Counted from the first letter of the stretch, positions 30,894 through 60,978 are shown. The stretch: DNA of 64,000 nucleotides from Arcuatula senhousia (GCA_963971305.1 OZ020303.1:17233184-17297183); one strand, 5' to 3'. Program-made: numbers and translations. The notes: generated by a model from the sequence alone, not told the origin.

Positions 30894-31630
30894 ACAAGAG
30901 GCTCACAGGAGCCTGAATCGCTCACCTTGTCCTTAAGGCATAAGGATCTCCTATAAGAGGTCATCAAACGACGTCGACCCAATGGAGACTTTTGTAGAGC
31001 TAAATGAGACGAAGGTGTAAGTAAGCAACAGCTTTTCTCTATCTGCAATAGTTTTCATTTTATAGGGCAAAAACATGAAAAACGCAGTTTTTACCTTTCA
31101 AAGGCCACAACTCCTATAAGGGCACATCTAAAAGCTTCGACTCATGTAATGGAGACATTTGTAGAGCTTAATAAGACGAATGTTTAAGCAAGCTACAGCT
31201 TTTTTCTATCTGCAATAGTTTTCATCCTAAAGGGCAAAAACATGAAGAATCGCTATTTTTGACGTTTAAAGGTCCATAACCCTTATACAGGGTAATCTAA
31301 AAGCTTCGACCCAATGGAGACTTTTGTAGAGCTTTTGATGCTGAAGAAGTAGAATTGCATCAGATTTTCTCTTTCTCTTATACTTTCTGATTTACAGGCC
31401 AAAAACATTGTTGTCTGACACCCCTGGTCTATTCTTAGCAACAGTGGCCATGTTTTATGACGAATCAAAAACATAACTTTTGTGCAGGACACCCTATGGA
31501 TCAATCATACAAAGTTTCATAAAATTCTGTTCAGTAGTTTCAGAGAAGATTTTTGAAAAATTGTTAACAGACAACAGACGACGACGACGACGGACGTCAA
31601 GAGATGGCAATTGCTCACCTGGACCTAGCT
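30894..31630 (+). repeat. GCTCACCTGG repeat family, copy B
   Basis: It starts ACAAGAGGCTCACAGGAGCC and contains about three units with CTATCTGCAATAGTTTTCAT. A CAGACGACGACGACGACGG run precedes TTGCTCACCTGGACC. The right half of the terminal hairpin (GGTCCAGGTGAGC) is missing, so the copy is 3'-truncated. Confidence 0.8.
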
Positions 31631-32213
31631 AAAATATGTTCTCTGTTCCTACTGTAACGATTCGCCTAGCAACTTCCGACTCAATTGAGACTTTTGTAGA
31701 GCAGTCTGTGTTTGAAAAGCTGAATTATATAAGCAAGCAGCCTTATCATTGTATATTTTAGTACACCCTCCTTCCTCCGAAATTCTGTTTGACTTTAAAA
31801 AGAGAAACAACTCCTATAGAGTCAATCACAGAGCTATTGATTCTAAACTGCAAATTATATCCCTTTAAATGGTTTCCAAATGTTTTCAGCAAAATGCCAA
31901 ACACATGTTAAAAATGTAATCTTATATAAATTTCAAGAAACTTTTTGGTCAAGTTGAACAGTTGTTTATGGGAAGAAATTAGAATAGACAAGACAGACAG
32001 AGAATGCAAAAGTGGTGGCAATAATTCAAATGACCCGTTGTCAGGTAAGGTCAGCAATATTTAACCTAATCTTTTCATTGTTTCTAAAATGAACTATACA
32101 ATTAAACTGTACAAGTCTTTATAATCAGGGGTTACTACAACTTTATTTTTATAATAATAAGGACATAAGTGTTCAAATTGGACTAAAAATTCATCTGGAT
32201 ATGGTGGTGACAA

Positions 32214-33430
32214 AACAAGAGGCTTCCAGGAACCTGAATCGCTCACCTGATCTCTTATGCTATAGCATCTAGTGTGCAACATGGTCTACATGTACTTGGT
32301 AAGTAACATATTTAAGAAACAAGTTAAGATAACACCCTCAAGATCAAGAATACAAAGTTACAAAAGCTTTCCATTTGAAAAACCAAACAAGTTAAAAGGG
32401 GGAGGGGTAACTCTTAAAAGGTTGATCTGATAATTTTGACCCCGACTCCATTTTGTAGATCTCAATTAACTGAACAATTTTGCAATGCTAACTTTTCTTC
32501 TAGCTCTAATGGTTTTTAAGATAAAGTTCAAAAACTGTGAAAATTGTCAATTTTGAGGATTAAGGGGAAAAAAAACTCCAATAAGGAGTCGGCCAACAAC
32601 TTCGACTCAATGGAGAGATTTGTAGAGCTGTTGATGCTGAAGAAAGAAGGTTGCTTGGGATTTTCTTTATCTATTATACATTTTGGGAAAACAATAAGCC
32701 AAAAACTATGGTTTGACCCCCCTGTTCTATTTTTAGCAACGGCAACCATGTTGGTTGGTCTGTGTGCATAAATTTCACAAACTTGGTAGAGGACATCCTA
32801 ACGATCAAGTGTACAAAGGTTGAAAGCAATCTGTTCAGTGGTTTAAGAGAAGAAGATTTTTAAAAATCAGTTAAAATTGATAGAGAAAACAATTAAAGGG
32901 GAATAACTCTTAAACGGTTGATCTGACAATTTTGACCCTGAAACCATATTTGTAGCTCTCAATAAGATAAACAATTTTGCAATGCTAACTTTTCCTCTAG
33001 CACTTACAGTTTTTAAGATAAAGTCCAAAAACTGTGAAAATTGTCCATTTTGATGATTAAGGGATAATCACTCCTATAAGGAGTCGTGTCACAACTTTGA
33101 CTCAATGGAGAGTTTCACAGAACTTTTGATGCTGAAGAAGGATGGTTTGGTTGCTCTAGATTTTCTCTCTTATACTTTTTTGAGATACAAGCTAAAAACT
33201 ATGGTCTGACCCCCATGTTCTATTTTTAGCAACGGCGGCCATGTTGGTTGGTCGGCATGCACAAATTTCACCAACTTGGTAGAGGACACTCTAAAGATCA
33301 AATGTACAAAGTTTGAAAGCAATCCCTTCAATGGATTCTGAGAAGAAGATATTTTGAAGAAAAGTTAACGGACTACGGACGCTTAACAATGACAATAGCT
33401 CACATGACCCTTTTGGTCAGGTGAGCTTAA
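32214..33430 (+). repeat. GCTCACCTGG repeat family, copy C
   Basis: It starts ACAAGAGGCTTCCAGGAACC and ends CTCACATGACC...GGTCAGGTGAGC. The interior is a more diverged, longer form with AACTCTTAAA.GGTTGATCTGA repeated at about 32408 and 32905. The region 31631-32213 between copies B and C also has weakly related sequence and no gene. Confidence 0.7.
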
Positions 33431-33599
33431 AATTAACATTGCTATTTTTGTATTTTAAAAGCTTAATTGAACGCCAATCAATAAGGCTTCCAATGTTTCA
33501 AACACTATAACTATGAGACCAGTAAACTTAAGTTTTGTTAACCTAAATGAAGGAAGCTTAAAACGATTTCTGAACAAGTACCCCCGCTTCCAAAAATAT

Positions 33600-34065
33600 G
33601 GCTTGTATAAAAATCTTTTTCGGTAAACAGGAAGTAGATGACTTAGGAGCAAAAGACTGGTATATCCATATGGATAAAGCTGTATACAAAATATCAGACC
33701 TTTTTGTCAAGCAGTTGCCTAGAAACCGTTACAAAAATTTTGCTACATGTGCTACATGTCCATCATGTATAAAAACCTAAGAAATGGGTAAACAGGAAGA
33801 CGATAAAAATCGATATACACCATATAGTACTATAGGAAAAAGTTGTATACAGAATATCAGACCTCTACCTCATGTAGTTGCTTAGAAAACTGCAATGGAA
33901 ATTATGTTACAGATGGACCAACAAAATTATGTTATAGATGGACAAACAAACGAATGAACTTACAAAATTATTGTACAGACAGACGAACAAATGAATTAAC
34001 TTACAAACAAACGGACGGATAAGGGTAAAACAGTATAAACCCTCCCAAAGCGGGGATATAAATAT
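33600..34065 (+). repeat. Dispersed repeat with two units
   Basis: Phrases such as GTATACA.AATATCAGACCT and GTAAACAGGAAG recur at about 33625-33715 and 33790-33870. The end has CAAACGGACGGATAAGGGTA. No gene is supported. Confidence 0.45.
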
Positions 34066-34309
34066 GCACTCATTAAACCTAATCCAGGGTCAAGGATTAA
34101 GAACAAAGTTGCAATTGTGTTATTCCACTGTGCTTGTCATTGGCATAACAAATTGGAGAAGTAAAATGTTAGAAACACAACATGGTTTAGTAGGACGGGA
34201 GGCACCAAAACACCCCTAAATATTATACAAGGTCATTGTTGAGTTGTTTGCTTCATTTAGCCTCGAGCAAAAAATCACATTGGTCCCATGTCAGGGTCAA
34301 TAGAAACAA

Positions 34310-37300
34310 CTATTTTACATCAAACAAATTTATTAAAATTTTATTTATAATCATCACATGTAAGAAAAGTACAAATATTGCATTACAACCAACTACATAA
34401 TAACGTTACAACCAACAAGCCAACGTCTGCAATATAGCCATGACGTCGGGCAACCAACATTATAGAGACAGGGCTACCTATACAAAATACTATAGATATA
34501 CTCCCCATCTTTGACTATGTTTATTCCAAATTGAACACAGGGACTAAACAAATGCAAAGCAATGTCAAAAGCACACAAAAAGCCAACCAACAAAAGTTAA
34601 ATAGTATACATGTACGTGTTGTCAGTAGTACTGTGATAGAGTAGATTGTAATGGTTTGAAAATAAATATACTTAAAAATAAACATTAAAATTAATTTCAT
34701 TTCATTTCATTTAAAAAAAAATGTGCTTCACAGAAGCAGAAATTAATTCCTACAAAAATTAAAATTATGCTTCAATTATAATGTGGTTGGTGACTTGTTA
34801 AAGTGTCTTTTTATATTTTCTTCATTTTTATACTAATTGAAGCTTTTTTTGTAGGAATACTGTCCAAATTTAATATTAGATTGTAATAATTATAAATATA
34901 ATAGGATGTGTAATTTTGAAATGATGTAAAATATAGAATTAAGTGAAAATAATACTGATAAATTTATTTATGGTTTTGTTCTGAAGGTTTTGATACGACA
35001 AGTAAATAATTTTGGTTTTTAAAAGGGAAATATAAAAATCGACCAGCTAAATTTTTCTACAAATTTGACAATCTATATTTCCTGGTGATGGCAGTAGTAA
35101 TACAGTAATCTCTTCTATGTAAGAGTCCCCGGAGTATTCTTTATGCTTAAAATTGCATCATGTAATAAAAAGATAGAATATGAAACAGAGAGGTAGATAA
35201 TGACTAGATCTATACTGACAACACTAACAATGTACTCAAATACTACATATGATATGATTAAAATGAAAGGTAAACAATGAAGATGCTCTTTTGAGGGCAT
35301 GGTGCTAGTGTCCAAAAATTTAAAATCTTGCTTCTATTTTTTATGTTCTATTGGTCTCATAAATATGTCAATAATGATTGTCTATTTAAATTTTGTATAA
35401 ATCTCAAACCTCTATACGATTTCATTTTCCCAATTATAAACACATTAATATCTTAATTTTTCCAGTTCACAGATTTTTTTCTGATCTTTGTTTTTCCATT
35501 GAAGTGGCATAGTTTATTGTCATTTTACAATACACAAAAGTATAACATACAGATAGCACTAATAAATTCCTGCTTCAAAGTGGAAAAAACTCTGCCCTCT
35601 GGTCGCATATTTGTACTTTAAAAAATTAATTAAAAAGAAAGAAAAAAAGCCCTTCAAAAGAGCAGCTACAACATGAAAGAAAACAACAAACAATGGAACA
35701 ATTAATGAAATATCAAAAAAGATTAAAATTCACAAAAGTAAGTTGGAAAAAAACTCTAACAATAGATTGGTAAATACAAATCTTAAAGGAAATAAGTATT
35801 AAACTGAATTGTCTACTGTGTGCACATACATAATTAGGTGGGTTTTGTTACTTCAAACAATCATAACTTTTGTACTTTCTTATTTTACCCTGGCCATAGT
35901 CATTTGGCAATAGGCACAAATTAGAAGACTATCCCTGACAATAATAATTACACATACTATTTTACTGACCATAAATATCAAAATTCATTTCTTTAGAGTG
36001 CTTGGCACGAAAAAAGATCTGACTTAATCATCCCAATAAAAACCACTGGTCAATCAATGTAAAAAATGTAAATATTGCTTCTTAATCTGTAACAATAAGC
36101 AAGTAAAAACAACTTCATATGAATTTGACATCACATAAAAATGCAAAAATGCCATATATAAGTTTCCACAAATACAGAACTGTTTGGTTAAAAATTGCAT
36201 ATATATACTTGAAGTAAAAAATATTTTATGTTCGTTCTCTTAATGATGAAGATTACACGAATGCAAGTTAAAAAAAAAGAAAGAGCCTATAGAAAACATG
36301 CTGAGTTACTGGTAGCCTATTAAACAAGACCACACTTAAAAATTCATGCTAATCAGGCAAAACTTTGGTTTCCTTGTCAATTGATCCCATTTATTTATTT
36401 AAATTTGTGAAGAGTGCCCCTACATGTGACAAGAATATTTACATCAAACAGGGCATCGAAGAGTCCAGGAATCTTTCACAAATAGCAATAACAAAAACGA
36501 TCTGTTTGTGAAAGATACCCTGAGGAATGTTAAGATGAGCATTTCATGAGTGCCCCTCAAAAGTTCAGTTAATGGATTGTAAAAAGTTTTTTCCTTTGAT
36601 GTTCACAAAAATGTAAAAAAATGTTTTGGGTTTTCATCTTTATAAAAACTTCAACATATACAGATACTGTAGTAAAATCTGATACACAACATTAATAAAA
36701 TGTTTAAAAAAATTTATACCTTTTTAACAACTGGAAGATCAATTTGGCATCATATGCAGTAAAAACCTCTACGTAAACAAACCACAGATAAAATGTCAGC
36801 AGGTTTGGTTTGAAACAAATGAAGTTCAATGGTCTCTTCCTGAAAAGTTTTAAAATGCAAAAAAAAATCTTCAACATAAAGTCCACAGAAAATGAAAAGA
36901 AATCAAAAGGGAAAAAGAAGAAAATAATGTGCCAACACATTGTAGGATTACACTTCCTACAAACTAAGTGCTAGGGAACTTAAAATTCTGGCAAACAAAT
37001 TCACTGAAACAATAAAATCTCACTCCCAACATAATCAAATGCAAAACCAAAAGTCATGACTGCTTGAATTAAATAACAAAATCCAACCACCAAACACACA
37101 AGCTCGTAAAAACTCACCCCCAGATAAAGAAACAATTTTGGTGTAATTCATATACATAATGACAACTGCTAAATTTCAAAAAGTGATCATTTCAAAGGAT
37201 TTTAAAAAAACATGATTGTTTAAAATCCTTTAGCTGTCTTTAAAATAGTAAATTTAAATTTAATTGAAACTGTGTGTTTGGTGAAAAATAAATACACATA

Positions 37301-38836
37301 TTAAATAAAAACCCAAACTCTTTCAATAAAAATAGACAATTGAAATCAGCAATTATGGCAGCAGTGTAGTTTTTTTAACCGAGCAAACAATACTTACATA
37401 AACAAAAGCAAATATTCCATGCAAAGACAGAAAAAACATCAATAATTTCAGGCGTGACACATTGAAACATTTTTTATTTTACACATAGAAATTAAGTCAA
37501 GCTTCTATCCGTGTTGAATAAGAAGATGTTATAACATTTGATTATATTCTTGGGTTTCTTTCCTCAACTATCTTATCATGTTTCTGTGACAAAAACCACA
37601 ATGCATCTAAATTCCTTATAATTTAGAACATTAGAAAGCTGACATTAATTTCTATAAATGTAAAATAAAATAAAAATTATGTTGAAAAATGTCCTACTAG
37701 AATAAATATACTTCTAAAGTACTGATTTTTTTTAACAAAGGACCTAGGGTCCATTTACTATCTACTCCATGAACAACCGACAAACAATAAATAATCTGAA
37801 AATACCACAGAACACCAAATATGGGATAACAACAAAAATGAAATCTTTATAACTTAATAATTATTAAATAATATCAACACCATGGTTTTATCAATAAATA
37901 AATAATATAGGATTATATGTCATGAGTTGTCTCGAGGCATTGTATTGTTCTCTGAGCTCTCCATATATGTGCATGTGTAAAAAAAAAACTTGAAGATCAC
38001 ATTGTACTTATAGAGATTCTTTTATGGGAAAATCCCAAATGAGTAATAAAAATAAATGTTTAAATCATGATTTCTACTGAAAATATCTTTTCCTTTAGAA
38101 TAAAGTAAACTTGAATTGCATGATAATGAATGATTATTTTTTTTGCATATTTAATTCTGTTTATACAATTTCATCATTCATATCTCATATTAGTAAACAA
38201 AAAATTAGAAAACTCAGTTCTTACTGAAACAAACTTTAATAAATTCTAATTTACAATTTATTCAAATTAAAAATGTGCAATTAAAAATCAAAACTAAAAA
38301 ATTGAATTAAAAATTTACATTTATTCTTATAATACTTGATTTTAAAAGTAACATGTTCCTTCTGACTGAAAGGTTTAAAATGTACATAAAAACAAAATAA
38401 ATCATCAGATGGATTTCACTGATCCAATAAAAACGTAACTTGTAAAAAGAGTTAAATGGTTTTCTTAAAAATGTATATCAGGTTTTGTAATGAAAAGAAT
38501 GTAAAGCTCAACCAAGACGATTTTTACAATTTCAAATACATTTTGAGATCGATAAATATCTTCACTAAATTATCATACTGGTAATAAATCTTGACATTAT
38601 TCTGAAAAATCCCCCTCCCCCAAGAAAATTAAATTTAAACATGGTTTCATTGGATGCTTAGTGACGGCAAATTTCATCTAAAGATGAATATGATAATAAT
38701 TTGGCAACTTCAGATAAAGAATGAGAATATAAAATTGACCATGATTGTTATGCACTTTTGTTGTGGAGATTTATGACTAGATAAAATTCGTCATTCTCTG
38801 GAATGACTGAGCTGTAGCACTAACTTTAGGTCTGAG
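34310..38836 (-). other. Probable long 3' UTR of the ELAV-like gene
   Basis: Directly after the ELAV stop there are 4.5 kb without coding signal or recognisable transposon. The region is strongly U-rich on the - strand (many runs of 7-9 U) and ends at paired AATAAA signals. Long U-rich 3' UTRs are usual for neuronal ELAV genes and are used in autoregulation. A Pumilio-type UGUAAAUA is present near 36437-36444. Earlier AATAAA words (for example 38325-38320) would allow short forms. The 3' limit is inferred. Confidence 0.6.
34329..34345 (-). terminator. Two AATAAA signals, likely distal ELAV polyadenylation site
   Basis: AATAAA on the - strand is read at 34345-34340 and 34334-34329. Cleavage would fall near 34305-34320. 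Beyond this point the composition becomes less U-rich. Confidence 0.5.
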
Positions 38837-55885
<17,049 letters not shown>

Positions 55886-56064
55886 GTTTGTGGTCTTTGT
55901 TCGTGTTGGCTCTTCTAATTTCAGAATCTTAAAAGAGAAAGAAAACCCAATAATCAATGAAAATTTCTGATAAATTAAGAGAATCAAAATGCAGAATTTT
56001 TGATAAAATTAATCAATATATCATCAAATCAAGACAAATTGACATTTGATGATAATGTGCTTAC

Positions 56065-56330
56065 CTGCATCGAGATGAAAAATATATCAACAAAATAAAA
56101 TTGAACAGAAAAAATGAACCAAACAAAAGGAAACGTAAACCGCTACACACAAAGATGTTATATTCCGACGATTGTGTTCAGTGTAACGGTAGAGAACAAC
56201 AGATTGCGACCCCCGAGTAAATATTTGCATCAAATTATCGCCACCTCCAGCTGTCAAACTTTGACCAATCAGAATACAGATAACTACAATGGCACGTGCC
56301 GCTTCATTACAGTCATTCAGTAGTCAAAGG
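56065..56330 (-). promoter_or_regulatory. Likely ELAV 5' UTR exon and promoter region
   Basis: On the - strand CATCTCGATGCAG is followed by a GTAAGC donor at 56064-56059, so a noncoding first exon probably ends at 56065. Its start is unknown. Within the next 270 bp are a CCAAT box in the motif GACCAATCAG (56263-56272) and an E-box CACGTG (56293-56298), and local GC content is raised. The extents are inferred. Confidence 0.45.
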
Positions 56331-57309
56331 AGATAGAATTTGCATTATTTATTTTCATTAAATATAGGAAAATCGATCATAGTCTCTAAAATTCAATTGC
56401 TTTACATTAAATATGTTCGGTACTGGATTGAACAATGCTTAAGCTAATTTGTTTACACAATAACGGATCGAAGTGTGTTCGATTTAAGTCAATGAACAGA
56501 TGTTTTATCTTAGCATATTCACACATTTACACAAAACACATTATTTAATCGTCTATATTGAAAGAGTACTCCAAAGATTGTGAAAGAGAGCAATTACTAC
56601 ATCTTGTTAAAATTACAGCGTTTTGTATCTGTCTTTACATGTTACGTGATCATGTTTTGGACATGATCACAAATACCGGTATTACAAATTTTTAAAATAA
56701 ATTTTATGAGCTTCTTCAAGTACCGGTATTGTGGCACAGCACCCCCCCCCAAAAAAAAACCACCAAACCCACAAAAAAGCCGAAAGGAATCTGTGAGTCA
56801 CTGCTCACACAGTATACCCTCGCTATCCTCCGTCCCCGGCCACAAAACAATAAAGTATATTAAGTCTGGAAATATTTTAAGGGAGTTGAGAACATTCTCA
56901 GACTTAAGAATTTTTCTTTGCGGGGCCAGAGCCTGGAATTAGGCATTATTATATATAACAGATCCCAAATTGGTACTTTATTGGTTTATATGTATAGGAT
57001 CTTATACTAAAGTTATATACATTAATTTTGTATATATCAAATTTCAAGTGACTGTGATAAGTAGTCAGAAAACTGTACGAAAATTTTCAACCATTGACCA
57101 CTAATATCTAAATCGGGTCTAAATTGACTTAGTCGATAAGCAGGAATATGATATCCCAACGACTTACATGACTTAAATTCTTTACTCGTAATAAAACACT
57201 AAACAGCATAATTATATACAAGAAACGCACCACTTCCATGCTTTTCCTTTAATATTAAAATTTCAATTCATCATTGTTTGTGGTTTCTGAGAAATTGTCA
57301 GAAATTTTC
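56331..57309. other. Upstream of ELAV, no gene seen
   Basis: AT-rich, with a C10A9 tract near 56741-56760 and two ACCGGTATT words. No gene is supported. Confidence 0.45.
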
Positions 57310-57440
57310 TTATCGACCAAGTTCTAAAAAGGAAGTAGCGGTCCGACAGATTTGAAAGTTGCTATATAATTACGTACAATTTGTGGTACTGAACCACCAT
57401 GCCAAATTTCAAATCATTCTCATGTACGGTTTCTGAAACA

Positions 57441-59006
57441 AAAGGCTCCCAGAGCCATAAGGGTCTCTTCGATTAAAATATATGGGGTCATCTGACAATT
57501 TAAATCTAATAGAGACTTTTGTAGAGATTAAAATAAGCTGACGATTTGGACAGGTAACAGATTTCTATCTGCAATAGTTTTCATTCTGTAGGACAAAAAC
57601 AGGAAAAAAACCGCTATTTCTATCCTTCAAATGGTCATATACCCCAATAAGGGGCCATCTGACAACTTTGACCCAATGGAGACTTTGTAGAGCTTAATGT
57701 GCCGAAGGCTTAAGCAAGCAACAGATTTTCTCTATATCTGCAATAGTTTTCATTCTATAGAGCAAAAACAGAAAAAAATGCTATATAATATATTTGGCCT
57801 TTAAAGGGCCACAACCCCCATCTGACAACTTCGACTCAATGGAGACTTTTGTAGATCTTAATGAGCTGAAGGTTTAAGCATTTATCCCAATAGTATTCAT
57901 TCTATAGGACAAAAACGGGAAAAAACACACTATCTTTTGCCTTTAAAGGACCATAACCCCAATAAAAGATCATCTAAAAACTTCGACCCAATGGAGACTT
58001 TTGTAGAGCTTAATGAGCTGAAGGTTTTAAGAAAGCAACAGCTTTTCTCTATATCTGCAATAGTTTTCATTCTATAGGGCAAAAACAGGGAAAACGCTAT
58101 TTTTGCATTTAAAGGGTCATAACCCCTATTAGAGGTCATCTAACGACTTCGATCCAATGGAGACTTTTGTTGATTTTTTTTATTCTAAAGCTCCTTCCGA
58201 TTATTCTATCTGTTATAGTTGCTGAGTTGTAAGTTTTACCCTATGTTCTATTTTTAGTAACAGCGGTCATGTTTTATATCAAATTATTTCAAAATGAGAA
58301 TCGTTTGTTGCCAGGCTGCAAAGTTTCAGTTAAATTGGTTCAGTGGTTTCAGAGGAGAATATTTTTGAAATTGTTAACGGACGACGACGTACGCATAGTG
58401 ATGGCATAAGCTACACTGGTGGGCTAGTCCTATAACATAAGACGTCTTCGGCGCTGTTTTATATCATGTTGGACATAGATAGATGCGCCTCGCCGTCTAT
58501 CACGTAGCATTTTCCCGTTGAATTTTGATGGGAACTTAGATCGGATTTTTGACACCCACATTGAACCCACCGCAACAAAAGTAGAATATCTTTGTTTTAT
58601 GCGGGATAAATTAGATTTTATTGATATATTTTAGAATTATATAGTTATTTGATCCTGGACAACAACAACAACAAAATATTTTATTGTCAATCAAAGACGC
58701 CCGTTAAGGCAGAATAATTAACATTGTGAAGTTTAGGATCAAATATGCAAATTCTTTTTAGACTATTTCTCTTCCATTTTCTATATTATTGGACACTAAT
58801 TATCATAATGAAAGCAATTAATACATTTATGATCATTCTGAACTAAAATCCCAACTGTCTTTCCAACCCGAAGTAAGCCGATATTTTGAATATTAATTTT
58901 CATGATTTTATGCGCGGAAAAAAATGGCTTCCGGCATTCTATCAATGTCCAAATATAAAACAACGCCGAAGACGTCTTATGTTAAAGGACTAACTGGTGA
59001 GCTTAA
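57441..59006 (+). repeat. GCTCACCTGG repeat family, copy E, interrupted at its 3' hairpin
   Basis: It starts AAAGGCTCCCAGAGCC and holds about four to five diverged units with TCTGCAATAGTTTTCATTCT and ATGGAGACTTTTGTAGA. The 3' hairpin region is broken at 58424 by another element and resumes at 58993 as ACTGGTGAGCTTAA. On each side (57310-57430 and 59035-59165) lies a related 120-bp unit with GGTCCGACAG and GTACAATTTGT. Confidence 0.75.
58425..58992. mobile_element. Mutator-like element with about 60-bp inverted ends
   Basis: TAGTCCTATAACATAAGACG, then TCTTCGGCGCTGTTTTATAT, at the left is mirrored at the right, ending in GGACTA; similarity continues over GGACATAGATAG. ACTGGTGGGC (58415-58424) and ACTGGTGAGC (58993-59002) look like a 9-10 bp target duplication with one change. 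Long inverted ends with 9-10 bp duplications suit Mutator-type elements. No transposase is present. Confidence 0.75.
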
Positions 59007-59234
59007 ATAGGTCGACGGAATTTTTATACAATTTTTTATATCGACCGGTCCCAAAAAGGAAATAGTGGTCCGACAGGTGTGAAAATTGCCTACATGGCTT
59101 AAGACGTACAATTTGTAATATACTGAACCGCCTTACCAACTTTCAAATGTCCTGTCCTGATGAGAAACGATGGACGGAAATCATACGAACGCACATGAGT
59201 GAAACTGAATCCCCCCTTCCCAACATGTCGTCTC

Positions 59235-59257
59235 GGGGGGGGGGGGGGGGGGGGGGG
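59235..59257 (+). repeat. Run of 23 G
   Basis: An uninterrupted G homopolymer, flanked by TCTC and ATAAA. It can form G-quadruplexes and is a likely length-variable site. The surrounding 59166-60978 has no supported gene. Confidence 0.9.
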
Positions 59258-60978
59258 ATAAAACTGGAGAATTGATTCCGTTGAATTATACAGATGCCCC
59301 GGCATGTCTGAAAGTTACTTTAGTGAAATATATATTTTCTTTTTACATACAGAATTCATAAATATATGGGATTATTGGACAGTGCATGGACTCGAGAGAT
59401 TTTGAAATTTGCAGTTATTTTGAAAATTGCCACTAGCAGCTAATTTCTTTTATTAACATTGAATTTCTCTTGAAACCAAATTTTGTTGAAATTTATTCAA
59501 CTGTGTTTTTCCTGTAAGCACGGTGCTCCAGGGCGCACTGTGGTTCAGGATGTATGTAAAGAGTATGCTAGCAAGAAAGATAAACGTTCTGTCTATAAAG
59601 CCTTTGATGTGGTCACATGTTCGGGCAACATGTTCATAGTCTGACTAATGCTTGTATATATATGTTCTACAGAACAGAATACGTAGCGTTGCGTGTCCAC
59701 CTTGCGCTCAAGCTTGCATGCAAGGTACAAGTATTGTTCAGTTGAAATTCCAGTATAGGTTTACACAATACGTTACATCATTATCAGCTTGGTGTTAAGT
59801 TCTGTACTCCTTAAGGACATCATCCATTCCAGGTCTCTGATCATTTGCATGGCCATTGCATTGGGCTAGCTGATACTAAATGATGTTTCGGACTGTGTGC
59901 AGTGCGGGAGCATGCTGGAGATTCATAGTCAAGGGTGGGTCGTACCGGGGTTTTATAGCACTGGGCTTGGTAGCCTAATGAGATCATTATTTTGATTGTT
60001 TTATTAAAAAAAAATAACAAATTTTGCGTCGAATATATCAAAAAACATTTATAAGTACTAAATACAATACTTGTTTGGCCAGTTTATGGAAGGGTATTTT
60101 TTTCATTGTGCACATCTGAGAAAATTAAAACTAATGAACTAGTTTAATTATCTCAGTGCACTTTTACATGTATACGCTTCGCAAATATTAATGAATGTAC
60201 ACAATGAAAAATCGAGTTAAAGGTTTGATAAACCAAAAACTTTTAAGCAAACCGTAAAAATCACAAATATGAAGGCACATGTGAAAGGGAAAAAAACCTA
60301 CAAGATTAAATGCCACATATTATGAACAGTGGCCATCCTTTCCTTTCTCAAGATCTATTAATAACTAAAAAAAAAGTAAAAAGATTAAGAGAGCCTAAAA
60401 GTTGTGAAAGAATAATGTTTTTTTTATATTAATCTACGACCTGACATGAAGAAAAAAAGGTTCTTAAGATGCATTAAAGTCGAAAACCTAAACTGCTGTT
60501 GGCCTTTTTGTATAGTGATGTCGACATTATCATTCCACGAGAGGTTACCGGATATTGTTTCAACAAGATATCAGCCTTTCTTTATGGAGTAGGTCGTATC
60601 TGCGGCCTGTAGTTTCTACCCCATAATGACGTGGTAAATGACATCTGCTGGTCTCGTTCAGTATAAGTATAAGTCGTCCTTTTCGGACGTATTTCAGCGT
60701 CTTCTTGCGTTTTTATTTTTGATATCTTTTAAACAGGTCATCGTTCTTGTCAGGCAAGTCTTTGATATAAAGTAAAAAAGAGAAGGGCCTAAGCACTGAT
60801 CCTTGTAGGACTCCAAAGGCGTTACTAGTATAGAATGGCGAAATCGGTATAAAAGATTTTCTTCATTGCTGTAGAATTCGGCATACTAGTACTTTGTTTC
60901 TCAATAAAACAGTTGAATAATTCATTTGTAGGTAAAACAAAATTTAAAAGGTAAAACCAAAACAAAAATACAACATAA

